Source: Methylovulum sp. (lineage in GTDB: Bacteria; Pseudomonadota; Gammaproteobacteria; Methylococcales; Methylomonadaceae). From it: a stretch of 64,000 bases of DNA. Of this stretch, positions 25,520 through 34,787 are shown piece by piece (position 1 is the stretch's first letter; each line of letters starts with the position of its first letter). The notes under the pieces are model-generated. The model did no database searches, was not told where the DNA came from, and saw nothing but the letters and a program-made list of their open reading frames with translations. The position numbers and the translations under genes were made by a program. The stretch spans positions 124,001 through 188,000 of the forward strand of contig JAURZI010000111.1 in NCBI GenBank assembly GCA_030653435.1, read 5' to 3'.

Positions 25520-26320
25520 TTAACGCCGCTTGGGTTTACGCAATGGTTTAAACGGCAACACCAATAATGACCAAAAACCGAGTTCAGATGGGTTGCGAAA
25601 TGTTGGCAAACCAATAGGCATTATGGTTTGCGGCAGGCTGGGCTCTGCCTTATAGGTGCGGAACAGCCTATCCCAGCAGGATAGGGAAAAGCCGTAATTG
25701 CTGTCTGTTTCGGATGGTAGCGTGGAATGGTGAATCCGGTGCATGTCAGGCGTGACTATCAGCCGGCGCAGTTTGTTATCCAGCGCCGGTGACAGCTGGA
25801 TGTTGCTATGGTTAAACGTTGCCGCGCCATTAAGCATGATTTCAAAGATCATGACCGCCAGCGGATGGGCGCCGATGAGCGCAATGCACAGCACTTTGTA
25901 GGCCAGCGACAACAGGATTTCCAAAGGATGGAAACGGATTGCCGTAGTCGCGTCTATAGCCATGTCGGTATGATGGATTTGGTGTAAACGCCAAAGCACC
26001 GGCCATTTATGTGCGGCGATATGCTGACCGTAAATTGCTATATCGAGGCCTAGCAGCGTGATGATGATAGCCAGCCAGCCGGGTACGGCGAGCAGGTTAA
26101 GCAAGCCATAACCGTGTTCGGCGGCGGTTACGGCGCTTAATCCGGCAAGCCCGCCGACGCTGATACGCAAGATCAGCATATTGGTTGCTGCCAAGCCCAG
26201 GTTAACCGGCCAGCGTTGTTTCCGGCGGACAGGCATCAATCTTCTGGGGCTAAGGTACTCCCAGGCTATCATCAAGCTGAAAATGCCGAGTGCCGCAGTT
26301 AAGCGGATTAGGTTTTCCAT
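25520..26320 (-). CDS. Fatty acid hydroxylase/sterol desaturase superfamily membrane protein
   Basis: 266 residues, four to five membrane helices. Di-iron histidine boxes are intact: HIAAHKWPVLWRLHQIHHTD gives HxxxH and HxxHH, and FNHSN and HRIHHS give the later boxes. These enzymes oxidise lipid or sterol CH groups using O2. The substrate is unknown; type I methanotrophs make hopanoids and some make sterols, but this gene lies with a glycosyltransferase rather than a lipid cluster. The glycosyltransferase ends exactly one base before this gene begins, so the two are probably cotranscribed. Confidence 0.88.
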   Translation of the reverse strand: MENLIRLTAALGIFSLMIAWEYLSPRRLMPVRRKQRWPVNLGLAATNMLILRISVGGLAGLSAVTAAEHGYGLLNLLAVPGWLAIIITLLGLDIAIYGQHIAAHKWPVLWRLHQIHHTDMAIDATTAIRFHPLEILLSLAYKVLCIALIGAHPLAVMIFEIMLNGAATFNHSNIQLSPALDNKLRRLIVTPDMHRIHHSTLPSETDSNYGFSLSCWDRLFRTYKAEPSLPQTIMPIGLPTFRNPSELGFWSLLVLPFKPLRKPKRR

Positions 26321-26998
26321 CTATTTCCCCTTGTTATACAGTGCAGCCAAGGCATCGGGGTCGGCTCCCAGGAAATACCGCCAGCGCAAGCGCCACATTA
26401 ATACTATCGTTTGCCATACGCCGTGCCGTTCCCAGCGGCGACCCGAACTGCTGACTTTTGCATCCAGGCAAATCGGGCGGCTGAGTTTATTGAGCGTCTT
26501 GCACAGGGCGATATCTTCCATCAGGGCAATGTCGGGATATTGGCCGATGGCTGAAAAGACGGTATGGCTGACAAAGATCGCCTGGTCGCCTGTGGCTATG
26601 CCAGTGAGTCTGGAGCGCCGGTTCATCATAAATGCAATCACTTTCAACATGACCGGTTTGCCGCTTAAGTGAATGTCAAAATGTCCCCATTGCCCAGGGG
26701 AGCCTAGCTGTTGCCTTATTAAATGCAGGGCGTTGGGCGGCAGAGAGGTGTCTGCATGCAGGAAAAGCAGGACATCCCCGGTCGCCTGGTCGGCGCCTGC
26801 GTTCATTTGTCTGGCGCGCCCTGTTGCCGAGCACACTATTTTGTCGGCCAATGCGGCAGCCCGTTCTACAGTGTTATCGTCGCTGCCGCCATCGGCAACG
26901 ATAATCTCGGCGGTGCTGCGTAAGGGTTGTAAGGCCGATAAGCAGCGTTGGATGCCGTCCTCTTCATTCAGCGTCGGGATGATGATGGAGAATTTCAT
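26321..26998 (-). CDS. Family 2 glycosyltransferase, TIGR04283-type
   Basis: 225 residues. GT-A fold: KFSIIIPTLNEEDGI, IIVADGGSDDNT, QMNAGADQATGDVLLFLHADT (DxD-like HAD), and GDQAIFV. The short length, lack of membrane helices and the FLHADTSLP motif match the TIGR04283 subgroup (rSAM/selenodomain-associated, some linked to arsenosugar synthesis). The acceptor is unknown. It precedes a fatty-acid-hydroxylase-type gene with zero gap, so a lipid or small-molecule modification role is possible. Confidence 0.85.
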   Translation of the reverse strand: MKFSIIIPTLNEEDGIQRCLSALQPLRSTAEIIVADGGSDDNTVERAAALADKIVCSATGRARQMNAGADQATGDVLLFLHADTSLPPNALHLIRQQLGSPGQWGHFDIHLSGKPVMLKVIAFMMNRRSRLTGIATGDQAIFVSHTVFSAIGQYPDIALMEDIALCKTLNKLSRPICLDAKVSSSGRRWERHGVWQTIVLMWRLRWRYFLGADPDALAALYNKGK

Positions 26999-27071
26999 GG
27001 CAAATCAAGGCTCAAGCTAAGCGCGTCTGCAGCGCACGCCCTTGACTTTCGTCGGTAAACACCGGTTTTGC

Positions 27072-30000
27072 TCATAAAGGCTCAAACAAAGCCGTCAGGT
27101 CCTCGGCTGTCAGTTGCAATGCCGCTTCGCTTTCCCCGGTTTTATAGATGCCTTCCGCCAATGCCCTCTTTTTCTCCTGCATCGCGACAATTTTTTCTTC
27201 GACGGTGTTTTCAGTGATGAGCTTGTAGACAAACACCGGCTTGTCTTGACCGATACGGTGGGCGCGGTCGGCCGCCTGGCTTTCCGCCGCAGGATTCCAC
27301 CAGGGGTCATAAATAATCACAGTATCGGCTTCGGTTAGGTTTAAACCGACGCCGCCGGCTTTCAGGCTGATTAAAAAGACATTTACGGCGCCGCTTTTAA
27401 ACAGCTCGATTGCTTCGTCGCGCTTTTTGGTTTGCCCGGTCAGTTTGGTGTAGCTTATTTTGGCAGCGTCCAATTCCTTTTCTATCAGCGCGATCATGCG
27501 CGTAAACTGGGAGAATACGAGGATGCGGCGACCTTCTTCCAATTGTTCGGGCAGGATGTCCATCAGCAGATCGAGTTTGGCGGATTCTTTTACTTTTTGT
27601 GCTTCTTTCAGCGGCAAGGTACGGGGGTCGCAGCAAGTTTGGCGCAATTTCAATAAGGCATCGAGTATCGTGATATGGCTGCGTGACAGGCCTTTTTGGG
27701 CTATCGCATCGCGGACTTTTTGTTCCATGGTCAGGCGTATGCTTTCGTATAAAGCCGCCTGCTTGGGATACAGCGGTACGGAACGGATGATTTCGGTTTT
27801 GGGCGGCAGTTCGGTGGCCACGTCCTGCTTGGTGCGGCGTAGCATGAAAGGTGCTACCCGGTTCGACAGCCGGGCCCTTTGCTCGTGGTCGCCATGCAGC
27901 TCAATCGGTGTGCGGTAGCGTTTTTTGAAAGTTGCGTTGTCGCCAAGAAAGCCTGGCATCAGAAAATCAAATTGTGCCCAAAGTTCGCCCAGATGATTTT
28001 CCATCGGCGTGCCGGTCAGGCAGAGCCGGTGCCGGGATTTGATTTGGCGCACCAGTTGCGCGGCTTTGGACAGCGGGTTTTTAACGGTTTGGGCTTCGTC
28101 GAGGATCAGATAATAATAATCGCGTTCCAGCAACGCATCCTCATCCCTGGGTAGCAAAGGGTAGGTGGTCAGTATCAAATCGTAATTGTTGATCTTATCG
28201 AACAGTTGTTTGCGCTCGGCGCCTTGCAGCGTCAACACCCTTAGCTCCGGCGTAAAGCGTTCCGTTTCCCGCCGCCAGTTGCTCATCAAACTGGTCGGCG
28301 CAATGATAAGACAAGGCGAGGTCATGCGCCCGCTTTGTTTTTCCAGTAAAAGATGGCACAGCGTCTGTATGGTTTTGCCCAGTCCCATGTCGTCGGCGAG
28401 GATGCCGGCAAACTGGTATTCGCGCAGGAATTGCAACCAATTCAACCCATGCTGCTGATAGTGCCGCAGTTCTGCGTGGAAATTGCTTGGCAAGGCCACA
28501 TCCTGGATGCCGGAAAAGGATTTTAACTTGTGCCCCAGTTCCCGCAACGCCTTGCCGCCGGTCAGTGAAAACAGGCCATAGCTGTGTTCTTCCAGATCGG
28601 CAAGGCTGGCGACATTAAAACGCGATAATTTAAGCGTACCGTCTTTGCCCATGGTGCTGGCGTTGAACAATTCATACAACACATTAAGAAAAGGTTTCAG
28701 CTTGGCGCTGGGCAGGTTCAGGTAGGTATGGTCATGCAGCGGCAGGCTGAGGGTGTCCGGGAGGTTTTCAGGGTCGTAGTGTTCCAGTACCGGCATAATA
28801 AGCGGCAATAACGCATAAGACTTGCCGTTGATGTCTATGCTAAAGCGCATTTCAAACCAGTCATTCTGGTTTTCGTCGATCTCGGCATTCCAGTTTTGTG
28901 CGGTTTGGAAGTTGAGCCGGAAACTGTCGTCTATGTCGATAACCCAGCCCTGGTCTTTGAGTGCGGGCACACCATCGTGCAGAAAACTTCCCCAGCGCGT
29001 GGCGCTATCCAGGATGGATTTTTCACCGGGACTGTAAAATATCAGTTCCTGTAGGCCAACTTTTTCAGCGGGCATATACGAAAAGCCAAGTTCGCCCAGG
29101 GCATATATCGTCGCGCGTTCGCTTTCCACATCGCGTTGGACACGCAACAGTCCCTCTGCTGTTTTTACCGTGCTGTAGTCTTCAGGCACCATTGCAGAAA
29201 GCAGATGCCCGTCGTAATAAAAGCCTACCGCCATAAAATGACCGTACCGCTGAGTGTCGAGTTGCTTGCCGAATAACAGTAACCGGGGCACGGGCTGCTG
29301 CCCGTTGAGTTCGGTGATGGTGATTTTTTTCGGTGCCGGCAAAGGCAGTTCGGGATGTTCCAGTATCAGGCGCTGGCTGAACTCATCGGCATGTTCGGCG
29401 GGTATCAGCGGTGCCGCGAGTATTTTTTTCAATTGTTCGGCAGTGGGGCTGGGCGGCTTGAAAGCGCCTATTGTCGCCGTTTTGCTGTCTAGGTACTGTG
29501 GCGGGTCGGTAAACAGCAGGATCGTGGTCGGTTCAATCTGTATGCTAAGCGAAAAATCACCGTTGTCGGTTTGTTGCCAAACCAGCGGTAACTCCCGGTC
29601 ATCTCCTGCATGCAGCGGCGGATTTTCGCCATGCTGCCAATACATACGGCCCGTTTTCAACATCTTGCACAAAGCCAGATGACCGGTGGTACCGGCCAGC
29701 ACCGGAAAACCGGCGGAAGTGTTCAATGCTGTCAGCAGTTTTGCAATCTCCCCATCTTCGGGCTGTACATATCCCAGATAGGAATAACTGTAACGTAGAT
29801 TGTTTAAGGTCGTTTTTCTGCCTTTATTTAGGCCACCGGTTTTTTTTTCTTTCGTGATTAAAAAATCAACCACCAGATCATGCGGGTTTTTGCCGGGTTT
29901 AAGGATATAGGCGATAAATTCTTCATAACTATCCTGCGGGGGCTGGGCCGGTTCAGACAAGCTGGTCAGCCAGTCCAGGCAATTGGGTGCCGTAGCCGCT

Positions 30001-30317
30001 GGGGTCTGCGTACCGGCCTGATATTTAAGGCAAACTGCGGCAATATGCTTGCAGTTATAACCAACCGGACAGGAGCAATCACCGTCTATTTCTGCGGAAC
30101 TGTAATCGGGGCGCCAGACGATGCGGATATTTTGCTTGTACGGATTAATGGCGCTGCCTTTAACAGTTGCATTGAGCTGGACAAACAATGCGCCTTCGCT
30201 TTTAACAACAAGATCTATCACCATGCCTTTTTCAAAATAGTGCCTGCCCCGCTCATAAGCAGTGTCTTCACATTCATAACGTATATCGGAGCGCAGCAGT
30301 TTTTTAGAATTATTCAT
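27072..30317 (-). CDS. SWIM zinc finger - SNF2/HepA-type helicase
   Basis: 1081 residues. A SWIM zinc finger lies near residues 75-100 (CSCPVGYNCKHIAAVC: CxC...CxH), then a long bacterial SNF2-associated region, and a two-lobe SNF2 ATPase in the last 450 residues: motif I DDMGLGKTIQT, II LDEAQ, III LTGTPMEN, V SLKAGGVGLNLTEAD and VI DRAHRIGQ. Bacterial proteins of this layout are translocases linked to RNA polymerase recycling or DNA repair; some form parts of defence loci, but no nuclease or methylase gene adjoins this one. It appears monocistronic. Confidence 0.92.
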   Translation of the reverse strand: MNNSKKLLRSDIRYECEDTAYERGRHYFEKGMVIDLVVKSEGALFVQLNATVKGSAINPYKQNIRIVWRPDYSSAEIDGDCSCPVGYNCKHIAAVCLKYQAGTQTPAATAPNCLDWLTSLSEPAQPPQDSYEEFIAYILKPGKNPHDLVVDFLITKEKKTGGLNKGRKTTLNNLRYSYSYLGYVQPEDGEIAKLLTALNTSAGFPVLAGTTGHLALCKMLKTGRMYWQHGENPPLHAGDDRELPLVWQQTDNGDFSLSIQIEPTTILLFTDPPQYLDSKTATIGAFKPPSPTAEQLKKILAAPLIPAEHADEFSQRLILEHPELPLPAPKKITITELNGQQPVPRLLLFGKQLDTQRYGHFMAVGFYYDGHLLSAMVPEDYSTVKTAEGLLRVQRDVESERATIYALGELGFSYMPAEKVGLQELIFYSPGEKSILDSATRWGSFLHDGVPALKDQGWVIDIDDSFRLNFQTAQNWNAEIDENQNDWFEMRFSIDINGKSYALLPLIMPVLEHYDPENLPDTLSLPLHDHTYLNLPSAKLKPFLNVLYELFNASTMGKDGTLKLSRFNVASLADLEEHSYGLFSLTGGKALRELGHKLKSFSGIQDVALPSNFHAELRHYQQHGLNWLQFLREYQFAGILADDMGLGKTIQTLCHLLLEKQSGRMTSPCLIIAPTSLMSNWRRETERFTPELRVLTLQGAERKQLFDKINNYDLILTTYPLLPRDEDALLERDYYYLILDEAQTVKNPLSKAAQLVRQIKSRHRLCLTGTPMENHLGELWAQFDFLMPGFLGDNATFKKRYRTPIELHGDHEQRARLSNRVAPFMLRRTKQDVATELPPKTEIIRSVPLYPKQAALYESIRLTMEQKVRDAIAQKGLSRSHITILDALLKLRQTCCDPRTLPLKEAQKVKESAKLDLLMDILPEQLEEGRRILVFSQFTRMIALIEKELDAAKISYTKLTGQTKKRDEAIELFKSGAVNVFLISLKAGGVGLNLTEADTVIIYDPWWNPAAESQAADRAHRIGQDKPVFVYKLITENTVEEKIVAMQEKKRALAEGIYKTGESEAALQLTAEDLTALFEPL

Positions 30318-30540
30318 GGATGAGTGATTAATGCGAAAACAGACCTTCTATTGTATAACAAAATCAAACAGGCAATAGCTTGCCGCGCCTGCATTCAGCA
30401 ATTCTCATTATGGCACCCGGCGCCTAAAATAGCCGACCGATTCCCCATTGAAACCGATTTATGAGTGCTCCCTTTGGATTAAACGCGTTGACCTATAGTG
30501 ACAAATTCCGGCGGATAATTGATACATACCCTGTTGGACT

Positions 30541-30735
30541 TACTCCCATCTGAGTCAAAAAGCGTTGAAGTTTTTGCCAGAGGTCATTATTCAGCCTTTC
30601 CCATCGTAGGGCGCGCTGTGCGCGCCATCGGCGGCTCAGTACCGGAAAAGGCGCGCGCGGCGCGCCCTACGTTTCGTGTGAGGTAGGCGTTGCCGGTTTT
30701 AAAAACTTAGACGGTTTCTCGATCAGATGGGAGTA
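30541..30735. mobile_element. Intact MITE with terminal inverted repeats and TA flanks
   Basis: The element proper is about 191 bases (30543-30733). Its ends are perfect inverted repeats, TTACTCCCATCTGA at 30540-30553 and TCAGATGGGAGTAA at 30723-30736, including a TA on each side that fits a TA target duplication as made by IS630/Tc1-type transposases. The core carries a second perfect 12-base inverted repeat, CGTAGGGCGCGC (30605-30616) and GCGCGCCCTACG (30660-30671). It has no coding capacity. Partial copies lie at 7581-7710 and 57395-57529. Confidence 0.88.
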
Positions 30736-30957
30736 ATATTTTACCTGCTGACGTTCGAGTATAATCAGCGTGCGATGAGTGGCTCCATGCTCTGTCACCG
30801 AAAGCGAAATCTGCCTACTCTTCCACAAGGCCATGAAACTACCCTCCTGTTTGAACAAGACGTACTGGACGATAACCCGCAATTTCGTGCCAGCGGATTG
30901 GATGGATGACTGGGAAACGTCTATTGTCTGAGTCCCCGTTAGTTGATGTTGATCCAA
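30667..30957 (-). CDS. Doubtful small ORF whose C-terminus is MITE-encoded
   Basis: 96 codons. The first 75 residues (containing VIVQYVLFKQEGSF and RQISLSVTEHG) look plausibly protein-like but match no family I know; the last 20 or so residues are read from the right end of the MITE. If the gene was real, insertion replaced its natural C-terminus. It may equally be a chance frame. Confidence 0.25.
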   Translation of the reverse strand: MDQHQLTGTQTIDVSQSSIQSAGTKLRVIVQYVLFKQEGSFMALWKSRQISLSVTEHGATHRTLIILERQQVKYYSHLIEKPSKFLKPATPTSHET

Positions 30958-31055
30958 TGAAGTCGTCCAAACATGAGAAAGCTATGGGCTATATCCTTGT
31001 GGAAACTTATGGATAACTTGAAAATGATGGCTGTTAACCTAACCTGTAACCGACT

Positions 31056-31472
31056 ATGTCTGACCTAAATGACCCTAGGGTATTATTTGCTGCTGAACGC
31101 ACACTACTTGCATGGAACCGCACCAGCCTTACTTTTATGGCGTTCGGTTTCATGATCGAACGCTTTGGCCTGTTTGTGCATATGCTTTCGCCACAAAATG
31201 GCGGGACACTACAGAGAGGCTTCTCGTTCTGGATTGGCCTCGCTTTTATTGTCTTGGGTATATTGGCCGCTATCGTCGCCATTGCCCAGTACCGGACATT
31301 CCTCCGCACCCTTAAGCCCGTTGAAATACCGGAAGGCTACAAAACGAACCTAAGCGTACTGACGACCTTGGCTGTCGCCATTCTGGGGATCGCGCTGACA
31401 GTCCACTTGTTTATACTTTTTTATGGGCAAGCGGTATTACCCATCCTAAAAAATATGCCCCTCACAAATTGA
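31056..31472 (+). CDS. DUF202/YidH family inner membrane protein
   Basis: 138 residues with three transmembrane helices. The N-terminal AAERTLLAWNRTSLTFMAFGF is the DUF202 signature, with the conserved RTxLAWxRT core. Members are small membrane proteins of unknown function. The gene ends 28 bases before the convergent L,D-transpeptidase. No partner gene is evident. Confidence 0.88.
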   Translation: MSDLNDPRVLFAAERTLLAWNRTSLTFMAFGFMIERFGLFVHMLSPQNGGTLQRGFSFWIGLAFIVLGILAAIVAIAQYRTFLRTLKPVEIPEGYKTNLSVLTTLAVAILGIALTVHLFILFYGQAVLPILKNMPLTN

Positions 31473-31499
31473 ACAAAAAAGTTTTCCCCCGTAAAGGAT

Positions 31500-32495
31500 T
31501 TAGCCTTCACCCTCCACCCCATTTTGGGTGTTACTTTTTGGCAGTTCCGGCATCCTTTTAAAAAGTGCGACGGGACTCCCATCCAACACCTTAAGCGCCT
31601 GCCTTAGAACCTCCTGGTCAAATTCAGGCATGGTCTGGTTATTGGCTTTTTGAATAAGCCCCAAAGCCATCGCAACCCGTTGTTCCAAAGTGGTTTCTTC
31701 GCCTTCCAGATCGGGATGCGCTTCGATGTAGAAGGTATTGTCCAGCCAACCTACCTTAATAGGCTGTTTGACAATGTAGACAGGAGTCCCTACCGGCACC
31801 GACTGGTACAACTCCTCAATGTCTTCAGGATACATCCGGACGCAACCATGCGTGATTTGCATACCGATGCCATAAATCTTGTCAATGTCGGTGCCGTGTA
31901 TCAGATACCCGCCTGGAACAGCCAAATGCAACATGTAAGCCCCCAAAGGGTTATGCGGGCCTGGAGCGACAGTAGCAGGCAAAGGGTCGCCATTGGCGGC
32001 GTGTTCACGCCTTATTGACTCTGGCGGATGCCAGGCCGGATTTTTGACTTTGCGGACAATATGGGTTTTACCCAGCGGGGTTTTCCAATCTTGTCTGCCA
32101 ATGCCATGTGCATAGGAAATGACGTGTGGCGCTGCGCCTGTCTGGACTGGCGGATAATAATACAGCCGATATTCCGCAATATTTAAGGTGATGCCTTCCT
32201 TCGGCGTGTCGGGGAGGATACGTTTGTTGGCCAAGCGGACAATCTCATTTTTTTTAATATGCCAGCGATCAAGCTCAGGGTTCAGCCGGACAATTTCAGT
32301 TTGACCCAAGGCAAAACGCCGGGCAACATCCAATAAAGTCTCATTTTGTTCAACTCGGGTTAATGGCACATCATCCTGAAATTGGGTGATGACGTTATCA
32401 TGGCTGTTTTCTGGCAAGTCATAAGTCGTGGCACAGACATTACTGACCATGACGGACAATAAGACCGAAACAGCAAACACTTCTGGAATTTTCAT
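31500..32495 (-). CDS. LysM-containing L,D-transpeptidase (ErfK/YbiS family)
   Basis: 331 residues: signal peptide (1-22), a LysM-type peptidoglycan-binding region (about 45-95, LLDVARRFALGQTEIVRLNPEL), and a YkuD catalytic domain with HGTDIDKIYGIGMQITHGCVRM holding the catalytic His, Ser/Thr-His-Gly-Cys-Arg motif (THGCVR). The C-terminal 80 residues include the YbiS-like extension. It forms meso-DAP cross-links or anchors Braun-type lipoprotein to peptidoglycan in the periplasm. Monocistronic by spacing. Confidence 0.92.
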   Translation of the reverse strand: MKIPEVFAVSVLLSVMVSNVCATTYDLPENSHDNVITQFQDDVPLTRVEQNETLLDVARRFALGQTEIVRLNPELDRWHIKKNEIVRLANKRILPDTPKEGITLNIAEYRLYYYPPVQTGAAPHVISYAHGIGRQDWKTPLGKTHIVRKVKNPAWHPPESIRREHAANGDPLPATVAPGPHNPLGAYMLHLAVPGGYLIHGTDIDKIYGIGMQITHGCVRMYPEDIEELYQSVPVGTPVYIVKQPIKVGWLDNTFYIEAHPDLEGEETTLEQRVAMALGLIQKANNQTMPEFDQEVLRQALKVLDGSPVALFKRMPELPKSNTQNGVEGEG

Positions 32496-32604
32496 TACGG
32501 TCAGTTTCTCAGGAAAAATAAGGGGCCATCGACACCATTGGGTGTTTTTAAGCCGAAAATAAAAGCAAGGGGCTTGGCGGTTACAGCGTTGGAAAAATAG
32601 CCTA

Positions 32605-33336
32605 TCAAAACGGTTCTTTAAACGGCCTTAAATCCAGCTCATGCGTCCATGCGCTGGCATGTTGCTGATGGATAGCCCAATACGTTTGAGCGATGGCATC
32701 CAGTTGCAATAAACCGCCTTCGCCTTTGGTTTCAACGTAAGCCGGAAATTGCTTTCTGGCACGGTCACCGTCAAGCACACCGTCAATAATGGTATGGACG
32801 ACGTGGATGCCATGCGGGGAAAATTCCCTCGCCATGCCTTGCGCCAAGGCCCTTAAGCCCGCTTTGGCGGCAGCAAATGCCGTGAACGGTGGCCTGGCGC
32901 GCAATGAAGCGGTAGCCCCGGTGAAAATCAGTGAGCCCTGCTGTTGCGGCAACATCGTTTTGACGGCGGCCTGACCAAACAAAAATGCCGCCAGACAATT
33001 TTGTTGCCAGAGCGTGGTAAAGGTTTGGACATCCATGTCCAAAAAAGGTGAAGGGATATTGCTGTCCACATTGTAAACAGCAATATCCAGCACACCGCCC
33101 CGTCCTCTTATCACATCGAACAAGCGGGCGACATCCCCCTCAACCGTCGCATCGGTGATAACTGGAGTTGCTATACCATCGGCTTGCACAATGCTTTCAG
33201 TAACGGCGTGTAATTTGTCTTCACTGCGCCCGGCAATAAAAACATGCAAACCTTTGCCAGCGAAATATTTCGCCAACGCAGAGCCTAAGCCTTGTTCGGG
33301 CCCGACGCCAATGATAACGGCTGAGTTTTGGGTCAT
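32605..33336 (-). CDS. SDR-family protein lacking the catalytic tyrosine
   Basis: 243 residues, Rossmann fold with the nucleotide site GVGPEQGLGSALAKYF and HVFIAGRS. The active-site region reads FTGATASLRARPPFTAF followed by AAAKAG: the serine and lysine are present, but the usual YxxxK tyrosine is Phe. This substitution is a known trait of a subfamily annotated as SDR oxidoreductases (GATASLR...FAxAK), so it is not a mutation of this copy; the true reaction is unclear. It is third in the operon with a methyltransferase and a carbonic anhydrase and lies 6 bases after the latter. Confidence 0.88.
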   Translation of the reverse strand: MTQNSAVIIGVGPEQGLGSALAKYFAGKGLHVFIAGRSEDKLHAVTESIVQADGIATPVITDATVEGDVARLFDVIRGRGGVLDIAVYNVDSNIPSPFLDMDVQTFTTLWQQNCLAAFLFGQAAVKTMLPQQQGSLIFTGATASLRARPPFTAFAAAKAGLRALAQGMAREFSPHGIHVVHTIIDGVLDGDRARKQFPAYVETKGEGGLLQLDAIAQTYWAIHQQHASAWTHELDLRPFKEPF

Positions 33337-33342
33337 GGCGGC

Positions 33343-33915
33343 TTACTTCCCCGCCGCCGTGGCTTCCGGCACTTCAATCAATCTGCCGGATTTGACATCG
33401 TAAATATAGCCATAGACCGGAATGTCCGAAGGCACTAAGGGATGGGATTTGATACGCACGACATCTTCAAGGACGCTTTGCGCCTGGTCTTTGATAGTCA
33501 ACCAGCTGATGTGGTTGGCCTCGGCGGAACCTGGGCCTTCACCGCAATCATGCCAACCGTTTTCATCAATGGCGGCGGTTTTCAGGCTGGAAGCCAGCAA
33601 ACCGCGCATGATGTCGTCGGTAAACGTTTCCATGCCGCAATCGGTATGATGGACTACAAACCATTCCCGCGTGCCTAAAAGTTTGTAAGAAATGACCAAA
33701 GAACGGATCGCATCGTCGCTGGCCCGTCCTCCGGCGTTGCGGATGACATGGGCATCGCCTTCGGAAAGACCGGCATATTTTGCAGGGTCGAGACGGGCAT
33801 CCATACACGTCAGGATAGCAAAGCGGCGGCCTGGAGGCATAGGCAAATCACCTTTGTCAAAATTTGCCGCATAATCATGGTTCGCGCTTAAAACTTCATT
33901 TAATACCGTAGTCAT
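33343..33915 (-). CDS. Beta-class carbonic anhydrase
   Basis: 190 residues from the ATG at 33915, which has a GAGGAA ribosome site 8 bases upstream; the frame is open to 33981 but would then overlap the methyltransferase gene. Zinc ligands and dyad are visible: CMDARLD (Cys, Asp-Arg) and VVHHTDCGM (His, Cys). It interconverts CO2 and bicarbonate. In a methanotroph producing CO2 from formate oxidation, a regulated carbonic anhydrase could feed anaplerotic carboxylation. Second gene of the three-gene operon behind a sigma-54 promoter match. Confidence 0.92.
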   Translation of the reverse strand: MTTVLNEVLSANHDYAANFDKGDLPMPPGRRFAILTCMDARLDPAKYAGLSEGDAHVIRNAGGRASDDAIRSLVISYKLLGTREWFVVHHTDCGMETFTDDIMRGLLASSLKTAAIDENGWHDCGEGPGSAEANHISWLTIKDQAQSVLEDVVRIKSHPLVPSDIPVYGYIYDVKSGRLIEVPEATAAGK

Positions 33916-33964
33916 TATTGTTTCCTCGTGTGGGTTAATAATCAGTGCTTTGACACGCTTGTTG

Positions 33965-34621
33965 TTATTTTTTTCTGCCAAACACTAAAGTGAAATTATT
34001 GGCGGGCATGTCGATTTGTTCTTTTAATTCCAGGTCGTGATCGGCTGCGGCTTTTTTCAAATCCGCAACATCTTTCAAACCCCATTCCGAAACGCCAGCT
34101 GAACTCAGTTTTTCATGAAATGCTTTATTGGAGTCGGTGGTAAATGCACCTTCGACTTGGAAAGGCCCATAAATCATCAAAATACCGTCATCATCCAATA
34201 AATTTGCCGCGCAACGCATCATGCCGTCGGCAATGGAAATAGGCGCGACTTGAAAGATATTGATGCAAAAAATTGCCGAAAACGAATTGGGTATTCCGGA
34301 ATTGAACCAGGTTTCCGGGTCAGTCAAATCCAGATGTGCCGGATCGGCGATGTTGTCATTGTTATGGTCTACCGTCAGTTTTTTGATGTTGTCAAACACC
34401 TCAATATCTTTATCGGTAGGATGAAAATGCAAGTGTCCGAAATGCGGGGCAAAAAAATTGATGTGCATTCCGCTGCCGCTGGCAAATTCCAAGACTCTGG
34501 CAGGGTTTTTCGGCAACTTTTCTTTCAAAACGCCTAATAACGGCTCCTTATTGCGGTTGCCGGCCCAAGCGACATATTCGCTTAAGGGATGGGGGTTTAG
34601 TGGTGGTTTATTGTCAGTCAT
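33965..34621 (-). CDS. DUF938 family SAM-dependent methyltransferase
   Basis: 218 residues. Class I methyltransferase motif I is [16 protein letters not shown], followed by the acidic FHPTDKD loop and a motif IV region ([14 protein letters not shown]), all in the DUF938 style. The substrate is not known. The start at 34621 is chosen because GAGGAG lies 6 bases upstream; the ATG at 34627 is too close to that site. It is the first gene of the operon continuing into carbonic anhydrase and SDR genes, with its promoter match at 34666-34680. Confidence 0.88.
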   Translation of the reverse strand: MTDNKPPLNPHPLSEYVAWAGNRNKEPLLGVLKEKLPKNPARVLEFASGSGMHINFFAPHFGHLHFHPTDKDIEVFDNIKKLTVDHNNDNIADPAHLDLTDPETWFNSGIPNSFSAIFCINIFQVAPISIADGMMRCAANLLDDDGILMIYGPFQVEGAFTTDSNKAFHEKLSSAGVSEWGLKDVADLKKAAADHDLELKEQIDMPANNFTLVFGRKK

Positions 34622-34665
34622 GATCATCTCCTCATTATTATTGTTGTTGTAGCAATTTTAAATAC

Positions 34666-34680
34666 GCAAGTGTTATACCA
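34666..34680 (-). promoter_or_regulatory. Sigma-54 (-24/-12) promoter match for the methyltransferase/carbonic anhydrase/SDR operon
   Basis: On the minus strand the sequence is TGGTATAACACTTGC, with GG and GC exactly 10 bases apart as in TGGCACG-N4-TTGC. Transcription would begin near 34654, about 33 bases before the ATG. The divergent gene encodes a GAFTGA-containing sigma-54 activator. A palindrome AGATATATCT (34692-34701) and a direct repeat TTGAAAT (34704 and 34718) lie where an activator could bind. Confidence 0.72.
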
Positions 34681-34787
34681 TCTTTTTTCACAGATATATC
34701 TATTTGAAATCAATGGCTTGAAATTTTCTATTGCCCATTTAGAGAAGACGTGCTTCAATCTATGAAAAAATAATTCACAAATTTCTT

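Larger units (their letters stand above)
30318..31055. other. 738-base gap holding an intact MITE and possible gene debris
   Basis: Apart from the MITE at 30541-30735, the left part (30318-30540) shows nothing I can name. The right part (30736-31055) carries a minus-strand frame listed separately whose end is supplied by the MITE. This looks like a site of past insertion. Confidence 0.5.

Noticed and set aside
27072-30317. SNF2 helicase as part of a DISARM-like defence locus
   Set aside because: No methyltransferase, DUF1998 or phospholipase D gene lies beside it; the SWIM-SNF2 layout fits a solitary transcription- or repair-linked translocase.
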